From Lipingzhangella halophila (GTDB taxonomy: Bacteria; Actinomycetota; Actinomycetes; Streptosporangiales; Streptosporangiaceae), in contig NZ_JACHJT010000002.1 in NCBI RefSeq assembly GCF_014203805.1, positions 310,001-374,000 on the forward strand: DNA of 64,000 bases, in the 5' to 3' direction. Shown piece by piece: positions 52,755-63,776 of the stretch; within the stretch, counting starts at the first letter, position 1; each line of letters opens with the position of its first letter. The notes under the pieces were generated by a model. The model ran no database searches and was not told where the DNA came from. It was given only the letters and a program-made list of their open reading frames with translations. The translations under genes were made by a program, and so were the position numbers.

Positions 52755-53849
52755 TCAGGCGGGCGGCTCCGCGTCGCTGACGGAGCCGCCCGCCGAGCTG
52801 GGCTCGCGTTCGGTGGTGGCCAAGCTGGCGAGCGCGGCCAGCTCCGCCGCGGCCTGTTCCTGGGGGAAACAGGCGTGCAGGTCGTGCCGGGCGTTCGCGA
52901 GCAGCTCGTCGACCTGGCGACGGCTCCACTCCCGCGCGCCCGCGCTCTCGATCAGTTCCGCGGCGCGGGGGACCTCCGCACCGCTCAGCGGCTCGTCGTA
53001 CGGTTCGCGCCCGTAGAGCGCGGCCAGCTCGTGCCCGGCCGGAGTGCCGGAAGCCAGGGCGGCCACCACGGGCAGCGACTTCTTCCGGTTGCGCAGGTCC
53101 GAGTGCGCCGGCTTGCCCGTGGTTTCGGGGTCGCCCCAGATCCCCAGCAGGTCGTCGACGAACTGGAACGCCATCCCGAGTCGCGCTCCGAAGGAGCGCA
53201 TCCGCTCGACCCGCTCCGGCGGGGCCCCGCCGAACGCGGCACCGAGATGGCTGGCGCACCCGAGCAGGGCCGCGGTCTTGCGTTCGACCATGCTCAGGCA
53301 CTCCCGCACACCGACGTCGACGCGCCGCTCGAACGCCATGTCGGCGCTCTGCCCGTCGATCAGGCTCAACACCGTGGCGTTGAGCCGGCGCGTGCCCTCG
53401 TGCGCGGCGGGGTGCCCACTGCTGGCCACGACGTCACACGCCAGAGTCAGCAGCGCGTCTCCGGCCAGGATCGCCGAGCTGCGCCCGTAGACACTCCACG
53501 CTGTTGGACGGTGGCGGCGGGTGACATCACCGTCCATAACGTCGTCGTGCAGCAGCGAGAAGTTGTGCACCAGCTCCACACCGACCGCGGCGGGCACGGC
53601 CGCGGTCGGCGCGCCGCCGACAGCCGTCGCCGACAGCAGCACCAGCGCGGGCCGGAGCGCCTTCCCGCCGTCGACACCACTCGGCCGGCCGTGCTCGTCC
53701 CACCAGCCGAAGTGGTACCCGGCGATGTCCCGCATTGAGGGGGGCAGGTTCGCCACCGCCTCGCGCAGCGCGGGGTCGACCAGTGTTCTGCTCCAGGCCA
53801 GCACCTCGCGGGCGGGGCGGCCATCGGTCACGTCGTCTATGGCGGCCAT
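52755..53849 (-). CDS. Polyprenyl diphosphate synthase, likely encapsulin cargo
   Basis: 364 residues. The two Asp-rich motifs are DDVMD (102-106) and [21 protein letters not shown] binds IPP. Phe97, five residues before the first motif, predicts a short product (C15-C20). It follows the shell genes by 16 bp, and prenyl transferases are known cargo of family 2B encapsulins. Such cargo usually carries a long disordered N-terminal targeting segment; here only about ten residues precede the fold, but there is a disordered C-terminal tail of about 25 residues ([20 protein letters not shown]). ATG 53849 with GGGGAGG upstream. Confidence 0.88.
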   Translation of the reverse strand: MAAIDDVTDGRPAREVLAWSRTLVDPALREAVANLPPSMRDIAGYHFGWWDEHGRPSGVDGGKALRPALVLLSATAVGGAPTAAVPAAVGVELVHNFSLLHDDVMDGDVTRRHRPTAWSVYGRSSAILAGDALLTLACDVVASSGHPAAHEGTRRLNATVLSLIDGQSADMAFERRVDVGVRECLSMVERKTAALLGCASHLGAAFGGAPPERVERMRSFGARLGMAFQFVDDLLGIWGDPETTGKPAHSDLRNRKKSLPVVAALASGTPAGHELAALYGREPYDEPLSGAEVPRAAELIESAGAREWSRRQVDELLANARHDLHACFPQEQAAAELAALASLATTEREPSSAGGSVSDAEPPA

Positions 53850-53865
53850 GACGCGCTGCCTCCCC

Positions 53866-55260
53866 TCAACGGCCGATCTCGACGTTCTCCAGGACCCCGA
53901 GCGCGTCGGGGACCAGGACGGCCGCTGAGTAGTAGGTGCTGACCAGGTAGGAGATAACCGCCTTCTCGTTGATGCCCATGAACCGCACCGACAGCCCCGG
54001 CTGGTACTCGTCCGGCAACCCCGTCTGGTGCAGGCCGACGACGCCCTCGTCCTTCTCGCCGGTGCGCATGGCGATGATGGAGCTGGTGCGGGTCTCGCTG
54101 ATCGGGATCTTGGTGCACGGCAGCATGGGCACCCCGCGCCAGGCGACCACGCTGTGCCCGTTCATGTCGGCGCTCTGCGGGTAGATGCCCCGGGCGTTGC
54201 ATTCCCGGCTGAACGCGGCGATCGCCTCGGGGTGCGCCAGGAAGTACTGCGACTTCCGGCGCCGGCTGAGCAGCTCGTCGAGGTCGTCGGGGGTGGGCGG
54301 GCCGGTGCGGGTGGGGATCCGCTGCTTGAGGTCAGCGTTGTGGAGCAGGCCGAACTGCCGGTTGTTCAGCATCTCGTGTTCCTGGCGCTCGCGCAGCGCC
54401 TCAATGGTCAACCGCAACTGCTGCTCGACCTGGTCCATGGGCTCGTTGTAGAGATCGGCCACCCGGCTGTGCACCCGCAGCACCGTCTGCGCCACACTCA
54501 ACTCGTACTCGCGGGGAGACAACTCGTAGTCGACAAAAGTCCCCGAGATGCCCGACTCACCCTCGTGACCGGAGGCGACCTCGATCTCGGCCTCGCCGTA
54601 CTTGTTCTGCCGACGGGGCGGGCTCGCCCGGTACGCCTGGACGTGCGCCCGCAACGCGTCCGAGCGCTCCACCAGCGTGTCGAACGTCTGCCGGGAGATC
54701 GCCAGCGCGGTGGTCCGGGTCACCGCCCGGACCGAGTACGCCCACCGCGCGTCGGAGTCCACCAGTGCGTGCGCGCCGAAGTGGTCCCCATCGATCAGCG
54801 TCTCCAGCACGACACCGTCGCCGTACTCCCCCGCACCGATCCGGTTCACCTTGCCGTGCGCGAGCAGGAACACCCGGTCGACCGGCTGGCCCGCGGTCGC
54901 GATCAGCTCGCCGGGCTGGTACTCGACCTGCTCGAAGCGGTCGGCCAGCTCGCCCAGCACGGCCTCGTCGCCGAAGCCGCGCAACAGCGGAAGTTCGCCG
55001 AGCTCCCGCGGGATGACCTGGACCTGGTCTCCGCTGGTGAGGAACGTGACGCGGCCGTCGCCGACGGTGTACGTCACCCGGCGGTTCACCCGGTAGGTCC
55101 CGGCGGTCGCCTCCACCCACGGCAGTACCCGCAGCAGCCACCGCGAGGTGATCCCCTGCATCTGCGGGACCGACTTCGTCGTGGTCGCCAGGTTGCGCGC
55201 GGCCCTGGTCCCCAGACTCTGCGGCGCCTGGGTATCGTCCGTGCTCGCATCGACCGTCAC
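53866..55260 (-). CDS. Family 2B encapsulin shell protein B with cNMP-binding-like domain
   Basis: 464 residues. Residues 1-80 ([44 protein letters not shown]) form the N-arm and start of the HK97 fold. About 85-205 is an inserted cyclic-nucleotide-binding-like domain ([41 protein letters not shown]). The rest is the shell fold ([70 protein letters not shown]). GTG 55260 gives MTVDAS; a TTG five codons earlier is also in frame. It is 16 bp from its presumed cargo gene. In the binding cassette the Arg is kept but the Glu is Ala. Confidence 0.88.
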   Translation of the reverse strand: MTVDASTDDTQAPQSLGTRAARNLATTTKSVPQMQGITSRWLLRVLPWVEATAGTYRVNRRVTYTVGDGRVTFLTSGDQVQVIPRELGELPLLRGFGDEAVLGELADRFEQVEYQPGELIATAGQPVDRVFLLAHGKVNRIGAGEYGDGVVLETLIDGDHFGAHALVDSDARWAYSVRAVTRTTALAISRQTFDTLVERSDALRAHVQAYRASPPRRQNKYGEAEIEVASGHEGESGISGTFVDYELSPREYELSVAQTVLRVHSRVADLYNEPMDQVEQQLRLTIEALRERQEHEMLNNRQFGLLHNADLKQRIPTRTGPPTPDDLDELLSRRRKSQYFLAHPEAIAAFSRECNARGIYPQSADMNGHSVVAWRGVPMLPCTKIPISETRTSSIIAMRTGEKDEGVVGLHQTGLPDEYQPGLSVRFMGINEKAVISYLVSTYYSAAVLVPDALGVLENVEIGR

Positions 55261-55294
55261 GATGCACACCACCAATCCATCTGCGTGTCACTGA

Positions 55295-55312
55295 CTCGGG
55301 GCCGGCCCCGAG
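55295..55312 (-). terminator. Perfect palindrome between the two shell genes
   Basis: CTCGGGGCCGGCCCCGAG is an 18-bp perfect palindrome 34 bp upstream of the shell B start, in the 278-bp gap 55261-55538. A second GGGGCC follows and allows an alternative fold. It may attenuate read-through from shell A and so set the ratio of the two shell proteins, or mark a separate promoter for shell B. Confidence 0.5.
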
Positions 55313-55538
55313 CGGGGCCGGCGGGTGGGAGTCCGCACCCTGGATGCGGGCCGCGCTCCGATCGGAGCGCCCGAGGCGCCCAGCCCGGTGGGCCCGCTGA
55401 GTATCTTCGCCACCACCAGGCGTGTTCGCGTGCAGCCGGCGTGGAGCGTCTCGTCCGCGTGAACGGATCGGCTCCCGCCTACCGCGCCGGTGGCTGCGGT
55501 GCTGGGTGGACTCCCGGCTCGACCGTGGCGGCGTCCGG

Positions 55539-56948
55539 CTAGCTTTCCCGGCCGATCTCGACGTTCTCCAGGACCCCGAGCGCGTCGGGGACCAGGACGG
55601 CCGCTGAGTAGTAGGTGCTGACCAGGTAGGAGATGACCGCCTTCTCGTTGATGCCCATGAACCGCACCGACAGCCCCGGCTGGTACTCGTCCGGCAGCCC
55701 CGTCTGGTGCAGGCCGATGACCCCCTGGTTGGCCTCGCCGGTGCGCATGGCGATGATGGAGCTGGTGCGGGTGTCGCTGACGGGGATCTTGTTGCAGGGA
55801 AGCAGGGGCACTCCGCGCCACGCCGGCACCTTCTGGCCGCCGATGTCAACGGCCTGCGGGTAGAGGCCGCGTCGGTTGCACTCCTGGCCGAAGGCGGCGA
55901 TGGCCTTGGGGTGGGCCAGTAGGACCGAGGGGTCGCGCCACACGGTCGCCAACAGCTCGTCGAGGTCGTCGGGGGTGGGCGGGCCGGTGCGGGTGGGGAT
56001 CCGCTGCTTGAGGTCAGCGTTGTGGAGCAGGCCGAACTGCCGGTTGTTCAGCATCTCGTGTTCCTGGCGCTCGCGCAGCGCCTCAATGGTCAACCGCAAC
56101 TGCTGCTCGACCTGGTCCATGGGCTCGTTGTAGAGATCGGCCACCCGGCTGTGCACCCGCAGCACCGTCTGCGCCACACTCAACTCGTACTCGCGGGGAG
56201 ACAACTCGTAGTCGACAAAAGTCCCCGAAATATCCGGCTCACCCTCGTGACCGGAGGTCACGGAGACGTCGGCCTCGCCGTAGCTGTTCCGCGGCAGTTC
56301 CGGCTCGGCGAGCAACCGCCGCAGGTGCGCCCACAGCGAGTCGGAGCGGTCAGCGATCTCGTCGAAGGCCTCCCGGCTGAGTTCGAGGACGGTACAGCCG
56401 GCGACCGCCTTGACCGTGTAGCTCCAACTGCTCTCGGACTCGATGAGCGCGTGGTCGCCGAAGTGGTCTCCGCCGATCAGCGTCTCCAGCACGACACCGT
56501 CGTCGTACTCCCCGGACCCGATCTTGTGGACCTTGCCGTGCGCGAGGAGGTGAACGCGGTCGACCGCTCCGCCCTTCTCCACGATGACGTCGCCCGGCTG
56601 GTACTCCCGCTGCTCGAACCGCCCGGCCAGTTCACCGAGGACCGCAACGTCGTCGAAGGTCCGCAGCGCCGGAAGCTCCCGCAGCTCCTCCGGGATGACC
56701 TGCACGTCGGTGCCGACGTTGGTGAACGTTACCCGCCCGTCGCCGATTGTGTACGTCACCCGGCGGTTCACTCGATAGACCCCGCCGCGGGCCTCCACCC
56801 ACGGCAGCACCCGCAGCAGCCACCGCGAGGTGATCCCCTGCATCTGCGGGACCGACTTCGTCGTCGTCGCCAGGTTGCGCGCGGCCGCGGTACCCAGGCT
56901 CAGCTGCGACTGGTTGCTCTCCACACTCGGATCAGCCGTTTCCGTCAC
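55539..56948 (-). CDS. Family 2B encapsulin shell protein A with cNMP-binding-like domain
   Basis: 469 residues, paralogue of shell B and first gene of the operon. Same order: N-arm ([32 protein letters not shown]), cNMP-binding-like insertion ([41 protein letters not shown]), then the HK97 shell fold. In its binding cassette Asp replaces Glu and Ser replaces Arg, the reverse of shell B. The stretch encoded by 55952-56229 appears identical to shell B by eye, while the inserted domain is clearly diverged. GTG 56948 is the likely start. Two different shell proteins in one operon suggest a mixed shell. Confidence 0.88.
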   Translation of the reverse strand: MTETADPSVESNQSQLSLGTAAARNLATTTKSVPQMQGITSRWLLRVLPWVEARGGVYRVNRRVTYTIGDGRVTFTNVGTDVQVIPEELRELPALRTFDDVAVLGELAGRFEQREYQPGDVIVEKGGAVDRVHLLAHGKVHKIGSGEYDDGVVLETLIGGDHFGDHALIESESSWSYTVKAVAGCTVLELSREAFDEIADRSDSLWAHLRRLLAEPELPRNSYGEADVSVTSGHEGEPDISGTFVDYELSPREYELSVAQTVLRVHSRVADLYNEPMDQVEQQLRLTIEALRERQEHEMLNNRQFGLLHNADLKQRIPTRTGPPTPDDLDELLATVWRDPSVLLAHPKAIAAFGQECNRRGLYPQAVDIGGQKVPAWRGVPLLPCNKIPVSDTRTSSIIAMRTGEANQGVIGLHQTGLPDEYQPGLSVRFMGINEKAVISYLVSTYYSAAVLVPDALGVLENVEIGRES

Positions 56949-57571
56949 GACGCATACCACCAATCAATGTAGGCGCTAACAGATGAGGGTTGAGGGTTTC
57001 TCTTCGGGAACCGCACGGGCGCAGAGGGGGGCTCACACGCCACGGACGCGGTTCTCGCATTTCTGGCAACTCAAATGGATCTGCGAATTCAGTTCGTAGT
57101 CCACCCGCCGCTGTACGCGGCCGAGACCCTTCGTACCCCGGCGATCCTGCCGACATGCCCGCGCGTACGTTTTTTCTTCGACTACATCCGAGTAATTTGC
57201 GAACCGAGTGGATCTGGTCGCAAACACCATTCTGCTCGGCACCCGGCCCACCAACGACCACCTGCGAATACGGCCCGCCACTTGATTTCCGGCCATGATG
57301 GATCGCACACGGGCAACGCCCGCTGCTGTTAATTGCGCGCTTCCCCGCATCCCCCGGAAACCAGCACGATATGGGCATTAGAGGAACCGATTACTGGAGA
57401 ACTACGAACTAACCTAAAAATCCGTAATCGGGGCATCAACCCGGAGGAACACGAACAAGAAAGGCATTCGACCGCCGATGGCCGCGCCGCATCGGCGGCG
57501 CGGCGCTCGTCGTACGGTCGCCGGCGGATGGGGACGCGCCCCTGCCCGGCACGGCGCGCTCCGAGTAAGAC
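56949..57571. other. 623-bp leader/promoter region upstream of the encapsulin operon
   Basis: AT-richer than the rest of the window, with T- and A-runs near 57170 and 57415. Short open frames occur on both strands (57033-57378) but have no ribosome site or protein-like composition. The operon promoter should lie near 56960-57010; TACATT at about 56973-56968 on the minus strand is a possible -10. No repeat or RNA gene recognised. Confidence 0.4.
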
Positions 57572-58267
57572 TCAGGCCAACCAGCCCGGCCGCACCAGTC
57601 CCGACTCGTAGGCGATCACCACGAGCTGCGCGCGGTCGCGCGCGCCGAGCTTCGTCAGAACCCGGCTCACGTGTGTCTTGGCGGTCGCCGGGCTCACCAC
57701 GAGCCGGCGGGCGATCTCCTCGTTGGACAGCCCTGCGGCCACCGCCGCCACCACCTCGCGCTCGCGGTCGGTGAGGCTGTTCAGCATGGGCGCGGGTGGC
57801 GGTTCCTTGAGCCGGCCGGCGAACTCGCTGATGAGCCGGCGGGTGACAGTGGGCGCCAGCAGCGCGTCGCCCCTCGCGGCCACCCGCACGCCGTGCACCA
57901 GTTCCATGGGCTCGGTGTCCTTGACCAAGAAGCCGCTGGCTCCCGCCTTCAGCGCTCCGTAGACGTACTCGTCCAGGTCGAACATCGTGAGTATGACGAC
58001 CTTGACGTCCCGGAGCCGCTCGTCGGCGACGATGTTCCGCGTGGCCTCCAGACCGTCGACGACCGGCATGCGGATGTCCATCAGGACCACGTCGGGGCGC
58101 TCCACCCGCGCCAGCCGTGCCGCCTCGGCGCCGTCGCTCGCCTCGCCGACAACGGATAGGTCCGGCTCGCCGTCGACTATCGAGCGGAAACCCGCACGCA
58201 CCAGGGTCTGGTCGTCGGCGATGACGACCCTGACCGTAGTGTCCGCGGTCGCGCCGCCTCGGTTCAC
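57572..58267 (-). CDS. NarL/FixJ-family response regulator
   Basis: 231 residues. The receiver has the acidic pair (VIADDQ), phospho-acceptor Asp in VVLMDIRMP, Thr in VVILTMFD and Lys in GFLVKDT. The C-terminal LuxR helix-turn-helix is [46 protein letters not shown] 58267 follows GGGGGTGG. Paired with the histidine kinase 104 bp upstream on the same strand. Target genes unknown; the encapsulin operon lies directly downstream on the same strand. Confidence 0.92.
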   Translation of the reverse strand: MNRGGATADTTVRVVIADDQTLVRAGFRSIVDGEPDLSVVGEASDGAEAARLARVERPDVVLMDIRMPVVDGLEATRNIVADERLRDVKVVILTMFDLDEYVYGALKAGASGFLVKDTEPMELVHGVRVAARGDALLAPTVTRRLISEFAGRLKEPPPAPMLNSLTDREREVVAAVAAGLSNEEIARRLVVSPATAKTHVSRVLTKLGARDRAQLVVIAYESGLVRPGWLA

Positions 58268-58371
58268 GATCGTCCACCCCCACTAGCACTGCCGGTAGCC
58301 CTTTCATACCAGGCGGGAGGCGCCACGGCACGGGGTCTCGGCCCGGCCGGAAGAAGACGCCGGGTGGTACG

Positions 58372-59547
58372 TCACTCAAGGGTGGTGGCAGCACCACCGC
58401 CGGCCGGGAGGCGGGCTTGTACCCGGAACCCGCCCTCCCGCGGACGTGGTTCCGCGGTGAGGTCGCCGCCCACCGAGGCGGCCCGTTCGCGCATGCCCCG
58501 CAGCCCCGCGCCCTCCGTTGCCGCCTCTCCGGGCGGGCCCTGCCCGTCGTCGTCGACCTGGACCGTCACGCTGTCGCCCGCGTAGTGCACACGCACGGTC
58601 GCGGACGTGCCCCCCGAGTGCCTCATGGCATTCGTGAGAGCCTCCTGGACGACGCGGTAAGCCGCCAGCTCCACCTGGGCGGGCAGCGGGACCGGCTCAC
58701 CGTCCACGGTGACCGTGACGGGCAGCCCCGACTGCGTCACCTGGGCAGCCAACTCGTCCAGGCGCGCCAGGGAGGGGACGGGGGTGACCGGGAGTGGGTC
58801 GGCGGTCCCGTCCGACTGCCGCAGCACCCCGAGCGTCGACCTGAGCTCGCGCAACGTCTCCTTGCTGGCCCGCCGGATCGATTCCAGGGTGTCGTAGGCC
58901 TGTTCAGGGTCACGACGGTGTGCCGCGGCCCCGGCCTGCACGTTGATCAGCGAGATGTTGTGCGCGATGACGTCGTGCAGCTCCCGGGCGATACGCAGCC
59001 GCTCCTCGGTGGCGCGGCGGCGTGCCACTTCCTCGCGGCTCCGCTCGGCCTCCACCGCCCGCTGCTGGTACTCGTGCAGGTACGCGCGCCGGTTCCGGGC
59101 GATCTCCCCTGCCGCCAGTACCACGATCAGCCAGGACAGCACCATGACGGACCGGCCCAGCTCGAACTGGACCGCCTCGCCGGCCAGGAAGAACCCGAAC
59201 GCCACGGCGATTCCGGCGATCGCGGACCGCCGGTGCCGCTCCGAGGCCAACCGGAAGAAGCCAACCGCGAACGGGGCCCACCCGGCGACGCCATCCACAG
59301 AACCGAGCATGAAGTACAAGGGGGTCGCGGCGCCCACGACGATCCCGGTGACCAGCGGCCACCGGCTCAGGACGGCCAGCGCGGCCGCCGCGGCGAGCAG
59401 CATCGCCAGGCTGGCGGCCTTCATCGGCGCTCCGGTTATGGCGGCTGTCAGCACCTCGATGACGGCCATTACCGCGCACAAGACAGCCGCCACCGCGACA
59501 TCCAGCGAGGTGCCGGACAACCTCGCCAACGGGAACCGCGTTCGCAC
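58372..59547 (-). CDS. NarL-type sensor histidine kinase
   Basis: 391 residues. Four or five membrane helices at residues 10-160 form a membrane sensor without a large outer loop. A coiled linker follows (HEYQQRAVEAERSREEVARRRATEERLRIARELHD). The HisKA_3 phospho-acceptor His is in ARELHDVIAHNISLINVQAG, and the ATPase has N-box VQEALTNAMRHS and G-boxes VDDDGQGP and GAGLRGMRERAASVGG. GTG 59547 has GGAGGGG nine bases upstream; the frame stays open to 59634. Cognate partner of the regulator just downstream. Confidence 0.9.
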   Translation of the reverse strand: MRTRFPLARLSGTSLDVAVAAVLCAVMAVIEVLTAAITGAPMKAASLAMLLAAAAALAVLSRWPLVTGIVVGAATPLYFMLGSVDGVAGWAPFAVGFFRLASERHRRSAIAGIAVAFGFFLAGEAVQFELGRSVMVLSWLIVVLAAGEIARNRRAYLHEYQQRAVEAERSREEVARRRATEERLRIARELHDVIAHNISLINVQAGAAAHRRDPEQAYDTLESIRRASKETLRELRSTLGVLRQSDGTADPLPVTPVPSLARLDELAAQVTQSGLPVTVTVDGEPVPLPAQVELAAYRVVQEALTNAMRHSGGTSATVRVHYAGDSVTVQVDDDGQGPPGEAATEGAGLRGMRERAASVGGDLTAEPRPREGGFRVQARLPAGGGAATTLE

Positions 59548-59788
59548 GCGCAACCACCCCTCCCCCGCGACCGCCGGGACCGGCGGGACGCGACCGGCGC
59601 CGCGCCTGCTTCCATGGTGCCGACCGCTCGGCAACGATCCTGGTGGAGGGACTGGCCGCCGCGCGTCCGCCTTACGGAGGCACCCCTACTACGCCGCGCG
59701 ATGTAGGTCGCGGGGCGCGCCCGCGGGTCCGCGAACGCCAGGACCGGCGTTCTCCGCGTCCGGCCCCGCTGGGGCGCCGGCCACCCGC

Positions 59789-60346
59789 TCAGGACGCGGC
59801 GCCGCCGCGCCCCATGGTCGTGCCCGCACCGCGCAGCCGGAGGCTCAGCACGAACAGCACCGCGCCGAACACCAACGCGTAGACGCCGATGATCCAGGCC
59901 ACCGCGACGGCGGCGGTCACCGGCCAGAACCACACCAGCAGCCCGAAGAGCACGGAGAGGATCCCGGCGAGAATGAGGAGCCACTCCCCTTCGAGCTCCG
60001 CACGCAGCCGGACCGCCGTGAAGATCTCGAAGATCCCGGTGGCGAACGCCCAGGCACCGATGACGACCACCAGGACGAGCACGGTGATCCCGGGCCAGAT
60101 GATCGCCGCCGCACCGAACACCAGCCCGAAGATCGCCTCAAGCACCAGGGGCAACCGGTGCGCGCTGCCGGTGCGCACCGACGCGAGAGCGGCGAGGACC
60201 CCGTCGGCGAGGGCGTACACGCCGAACACCACGGCGAGCGCGAGCAGCGTGATCCCCGGCCAGAGCAGGGCCAGGAGGCCGAAGACGATCGCCGCGGCGC
60301 CGCGCACGGTGAGCACCCACCAGTCGCGCGCCAGGAACTCCAGCAT
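59789..60346 (-). CDS. HdeD/DUF308-family membrane protein
   Basis: 185 residues with six membrane helices in three similar hairpins, each containing a WPG/WPV turn (ALLWPGITLLALAVVFGVYAL, AIIWPGITVLVLVVVIGAWAF, VWFWPVTAAVAVAWIIGVYAL). This is the DUF308 repeat found in acid-resistance protein HdeD. ATG 60346 follows GGGGGAG. Function in actinomycetes unknown. Upstream, GGTGATTACTC and GGTGACTACTC occur about 60 bp apart on the minus strand. Confidence 0.8.
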   Translation of the reverse strand: MLEFLARDWWVLTVRGAAAIVFGLLALLWPGITLLALAVVFGVYALADGVLAALASVRTGSAHRLPLVLEAIFGLVFGAAAIIWPGITVLVLVVVIGAWAFATGIFEIFTAVRLRAELEGEWLLILAGILSVLFGLLVWFWPVTAAVAVAWIIGVYALVFGAVLFVLSLRLRGAGTTMGRGGAAS

Positions 60347-60454
60347 GTCTCCCCCGCTCGTCGAGTAATCACCCAGGGCCGTGCCCGGCTGCCCCCACAG
60401 TGATCCCCACGACGCGGAAATACTACCCGGAGTAGTCACCCCGGTGGCATGCGT

Positions 60455-60495
60455 GCGGTGAATGGCGGTACCCGAGAGGCACCGCCATTCACCGC
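60455..60495 (-). terminator. Terminator of the citrate synthase gene
   Basis: GCGGTGAATGGCGGT (60455-60469) pairs perfectly with 60481-60495 around an 11-base loop, 21 bp past the stop codon. No T-run. Confidence 0.85.
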
Positions 60496-60516
60496 TGCAT
60501 GGGACGTACCGGTTGG

Positions 60517-61806
<1,290 letters not shown>

Positions 61807-62110
61807 GCCCGAGTCTACCTTTCCAGGCGGGGGATGCAGGGTGCGCGGGGTGCAGGACACCGCGGCGCGAGAGCCCTACACGTGTTAATCCGTTGACACT
61901 ATGCTGTTTCATTAAACTTCTATGGAGTAAAACCATACAATTCTCCCGCATCGAGGCACAGGTGATGTGCGGCACACCCGCGCAGCAACATTTGTTCCAC
62001 GAAATAGAAAGAATTTCGTTTCTTCGCACACAGTGGATCAACGCATAATTACGCCATGAACACAAAGTTGCGCGCGATCCGCGTCACCCCCTCGCTTCCG
62101 AGCCGACCGT
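61807..62110. other. AT-rich region upstream of citrate synthase
   Basis: Clearly lower GC from 61880 to 62060. Contains a short inverted repeat CGAAAT (62000-62005) with ATTTCG (62013-62018), and TTGACA near 61894 on the plus strand. An ATG-initiated frame at 62056-62271 (plus) is Pro/Arg-rich and overlaps the MFS gene, so I do not call it. The citrate synthase promoter should lie here. Confidence 0.4.
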
Positions 62111-62114
62111 TGCC

Positions 62115-62235
62115 CTCGCGGGCGCCTGGAGGCCGGAAACCTTCGGGCACCTCCGGTGTGCCGCCCCGGCCGGCTCCGCCACTCGCGGCCACCACACCTA
62201 CGGACCCTCCAGAACCCCGGCGGCGCCCGACTGTG
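62115..62235 (-). repeat. Second copy of the dispersed intergenic repeat
   Basis: Inverted copy of the two blocks described at 41417-41514. It overlaps the last codons of the MFS gene and supplies its C terminus (SGAAGVLEGP) and stop, so the gene end has been captured by, or created by, the repeat. Confidence 0.65.
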
Positions 62236-63595
62236 CTTTCTGGGCTCGCACGCTCGCGGGCGCCCCGGTAGTGCTCGTGGACGGCTCCGGGCGCCGCGGC
62301 GTCCGGGCGAACGGGGCGAGGACCGCGATGATCGCGGGCAGCACCGCAAGCGCGAGCACGGGCCCCTGGTAGGACCCCGCGATGTCGTGGCCCAGCGAGA
62401 GCAACAGCGGCGCCACCGCGGTGGAGGCCACCGCGACCGACTGCGTCAGGCCGCGCAGCGAACCAAGCGTGGCGGTCCCGTAGTAGTACGGGAAGGCCGC
62501 CGCCTCGACAGCGCGGGCGCCGGCGGCTGCCGCTCCCAGAGATGCGCCGTAGACCACCGCTGTCACCCCGGGCGACACGAACGGGAGCATCCCCAGCGCC
62601 CCGATGTGCATCAGCATGGATACGAAGATCAGTTTCTTCGGCGCGAACCGGTCGGTGGCCGAGCTGAACACGAGGGAGGCCCCCAGCCCGGCGACCGTCT
62701 GCGGGAGGAAGTTCGCGGCCGCCTGGGTGGGCGTGAGCCCCTGCTCGCCCAGCACCGCGATCTGGTGGAAGAACACCGCGGTCCCCACCAGCCCGCTGCA
62801 CGCCACGGCACCGCAGATGACCCAGAACATCGACGTTCGGACGACCTCGCGCACCGCCCAGGCCGGCTCCGCCGGGCCGTCAGTGGACTCCGACTCCTCA
62901 TCGTCGGACGAGCGCCGCACCCCCCGCATGCCCCAGAACGCGATCGGGAGCACCACCACCCAGATCAGCGAGGCCTCCAGCAGCAGCGCGCCGCGCCAGT
63001 CGACCAGCGCGATCACGCGCTCTATCACCAGGGGGAACAGGGAGATCCCGGCCGTGCCGGCCGCGCTGGTGATGCCGAGCATGGTGCCCCGCCTGCGCGT
63101 CACCGCGATCCCCACCACGGTAGTGGCGATCAGCGTCATCCCGCCCTGGCCCATCGCGCGTACCCCCACGAACGCGACAGTGAGCCCCACCACTTCCTGG
63201 ACCGCCGCCAGCAGGCTGAGAAACCCGCCGAACGCAAGCGCGACAGCCGCCAGGACGCCCCGTACCCCGAACCGGTCGACAGCACGGCCGATCCACGGCA
63301 GCGCGAGCGCGCCACTGAGCGTGCCAACCAGGTACGCCGCCGACACGAGCGACCGGCTGACGTCCAGGTCGGCGATGATGTGGTCGACGAAGATGGAGAG
63401 CCCGGCCGTCTGGCCCGGGCCGCTCAGCGCGAGAACGGCCCCCGACATGGCGACCAGGGCTCCTGCCCGAGGGGGCTTCCGACGAGCGGAGGCGCCGGCG
63501 ACAGTGCTGCCGTCGGTCGCTGCGGATGCGGGGGAGGTCAGGTAGACCACCTTCTTCGTCGCGCGGCCGGGGTCATCCAGGCGGACCAGAATCAT
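62198..63595 (-). CDS. Major facilitator superfamily transporter
   Basis: 465 residues with twelve membrane helices split by a central loop (RSSDDEESESTDGPAEPAW). The loop motif after helix 2 reads LPWIGRAVDRFGVRGVL (MFS motif A-like). The pattern resembles monocarboxylate-type/OFA-like permeases. Substrate unknown. The C-terminal tail beyond TPRRPEPSTSTTG is low complexity and partly encoded by a dispersed repeat. Confidence 0.82.
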   Translation of the reverse strand: MILVRLDDPGRATKKVVYLTSPASAATDGSTVAGASARRKPPRAGALVAMSGAVLALSGPGQTAGLSIFVDHIIADLDVSRSLVSAAYLVGTLSGALALPWIGRAVDRFGVRGVLAAVALAFGGFLSLLAAVQEVVGLTVAFVGVRAMGQGGMTLIATTVVGIAVTRRRGTMLGITSAAGTAGISLFPLVIERVIALVDWRGALLLEASLIWVVVLPIAFWGMRGVRRSSDDEESESTDGPAEPAWAVREVVRTSMFWVICGAVACSGLVGTAVFFHQIAVLGEQGLTPTQAAANFLPQTVAGLGASLVFSSATDRFAPKKLIFVSMLMHIGALGMLPFVSPGVTAVVYGASLGAAAAGARAVEAAAFPYYYGTATLGSLRGLTQSVAVASTAVAPLLLSLGHDIAGSYQGPVLALAVLPAIIAVLAPFARTPRRPEPSTSTTGAPASVRAQKAQSGAAGVLEGP

Positions 63596-63776
63596 GGGGC
63601 GGTGGGATGAATTTTCGCGCCACCCAGCACGTCACCCTCGGGATTGCCAAGGGCACGCGGCGACACGATCCCACAACCCGGCGTCCCGGCGCCGTTGCCG
63701 GGCGTACCGCGGCTATTTTTCCAGTTGGCCTACCACCGGTGGTCACCGGCACCCCGGTTGCGCGGGAACGGTGGCG

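Noticed and set aside
57033-57378. Small frames in the leader region upstream of the encapsulin operon
   Set aside because: They overlap on both strands, have no ribosome sites and no recognisable protein features.
62056-62271. ATG-initiated frame MNTKLRAIRV on the plus strand
   Set aside because: It has no ribosome site, becomes Pro/Arg-rich and overlaps the 3' end of the MFS gene and the dispersed repeat.
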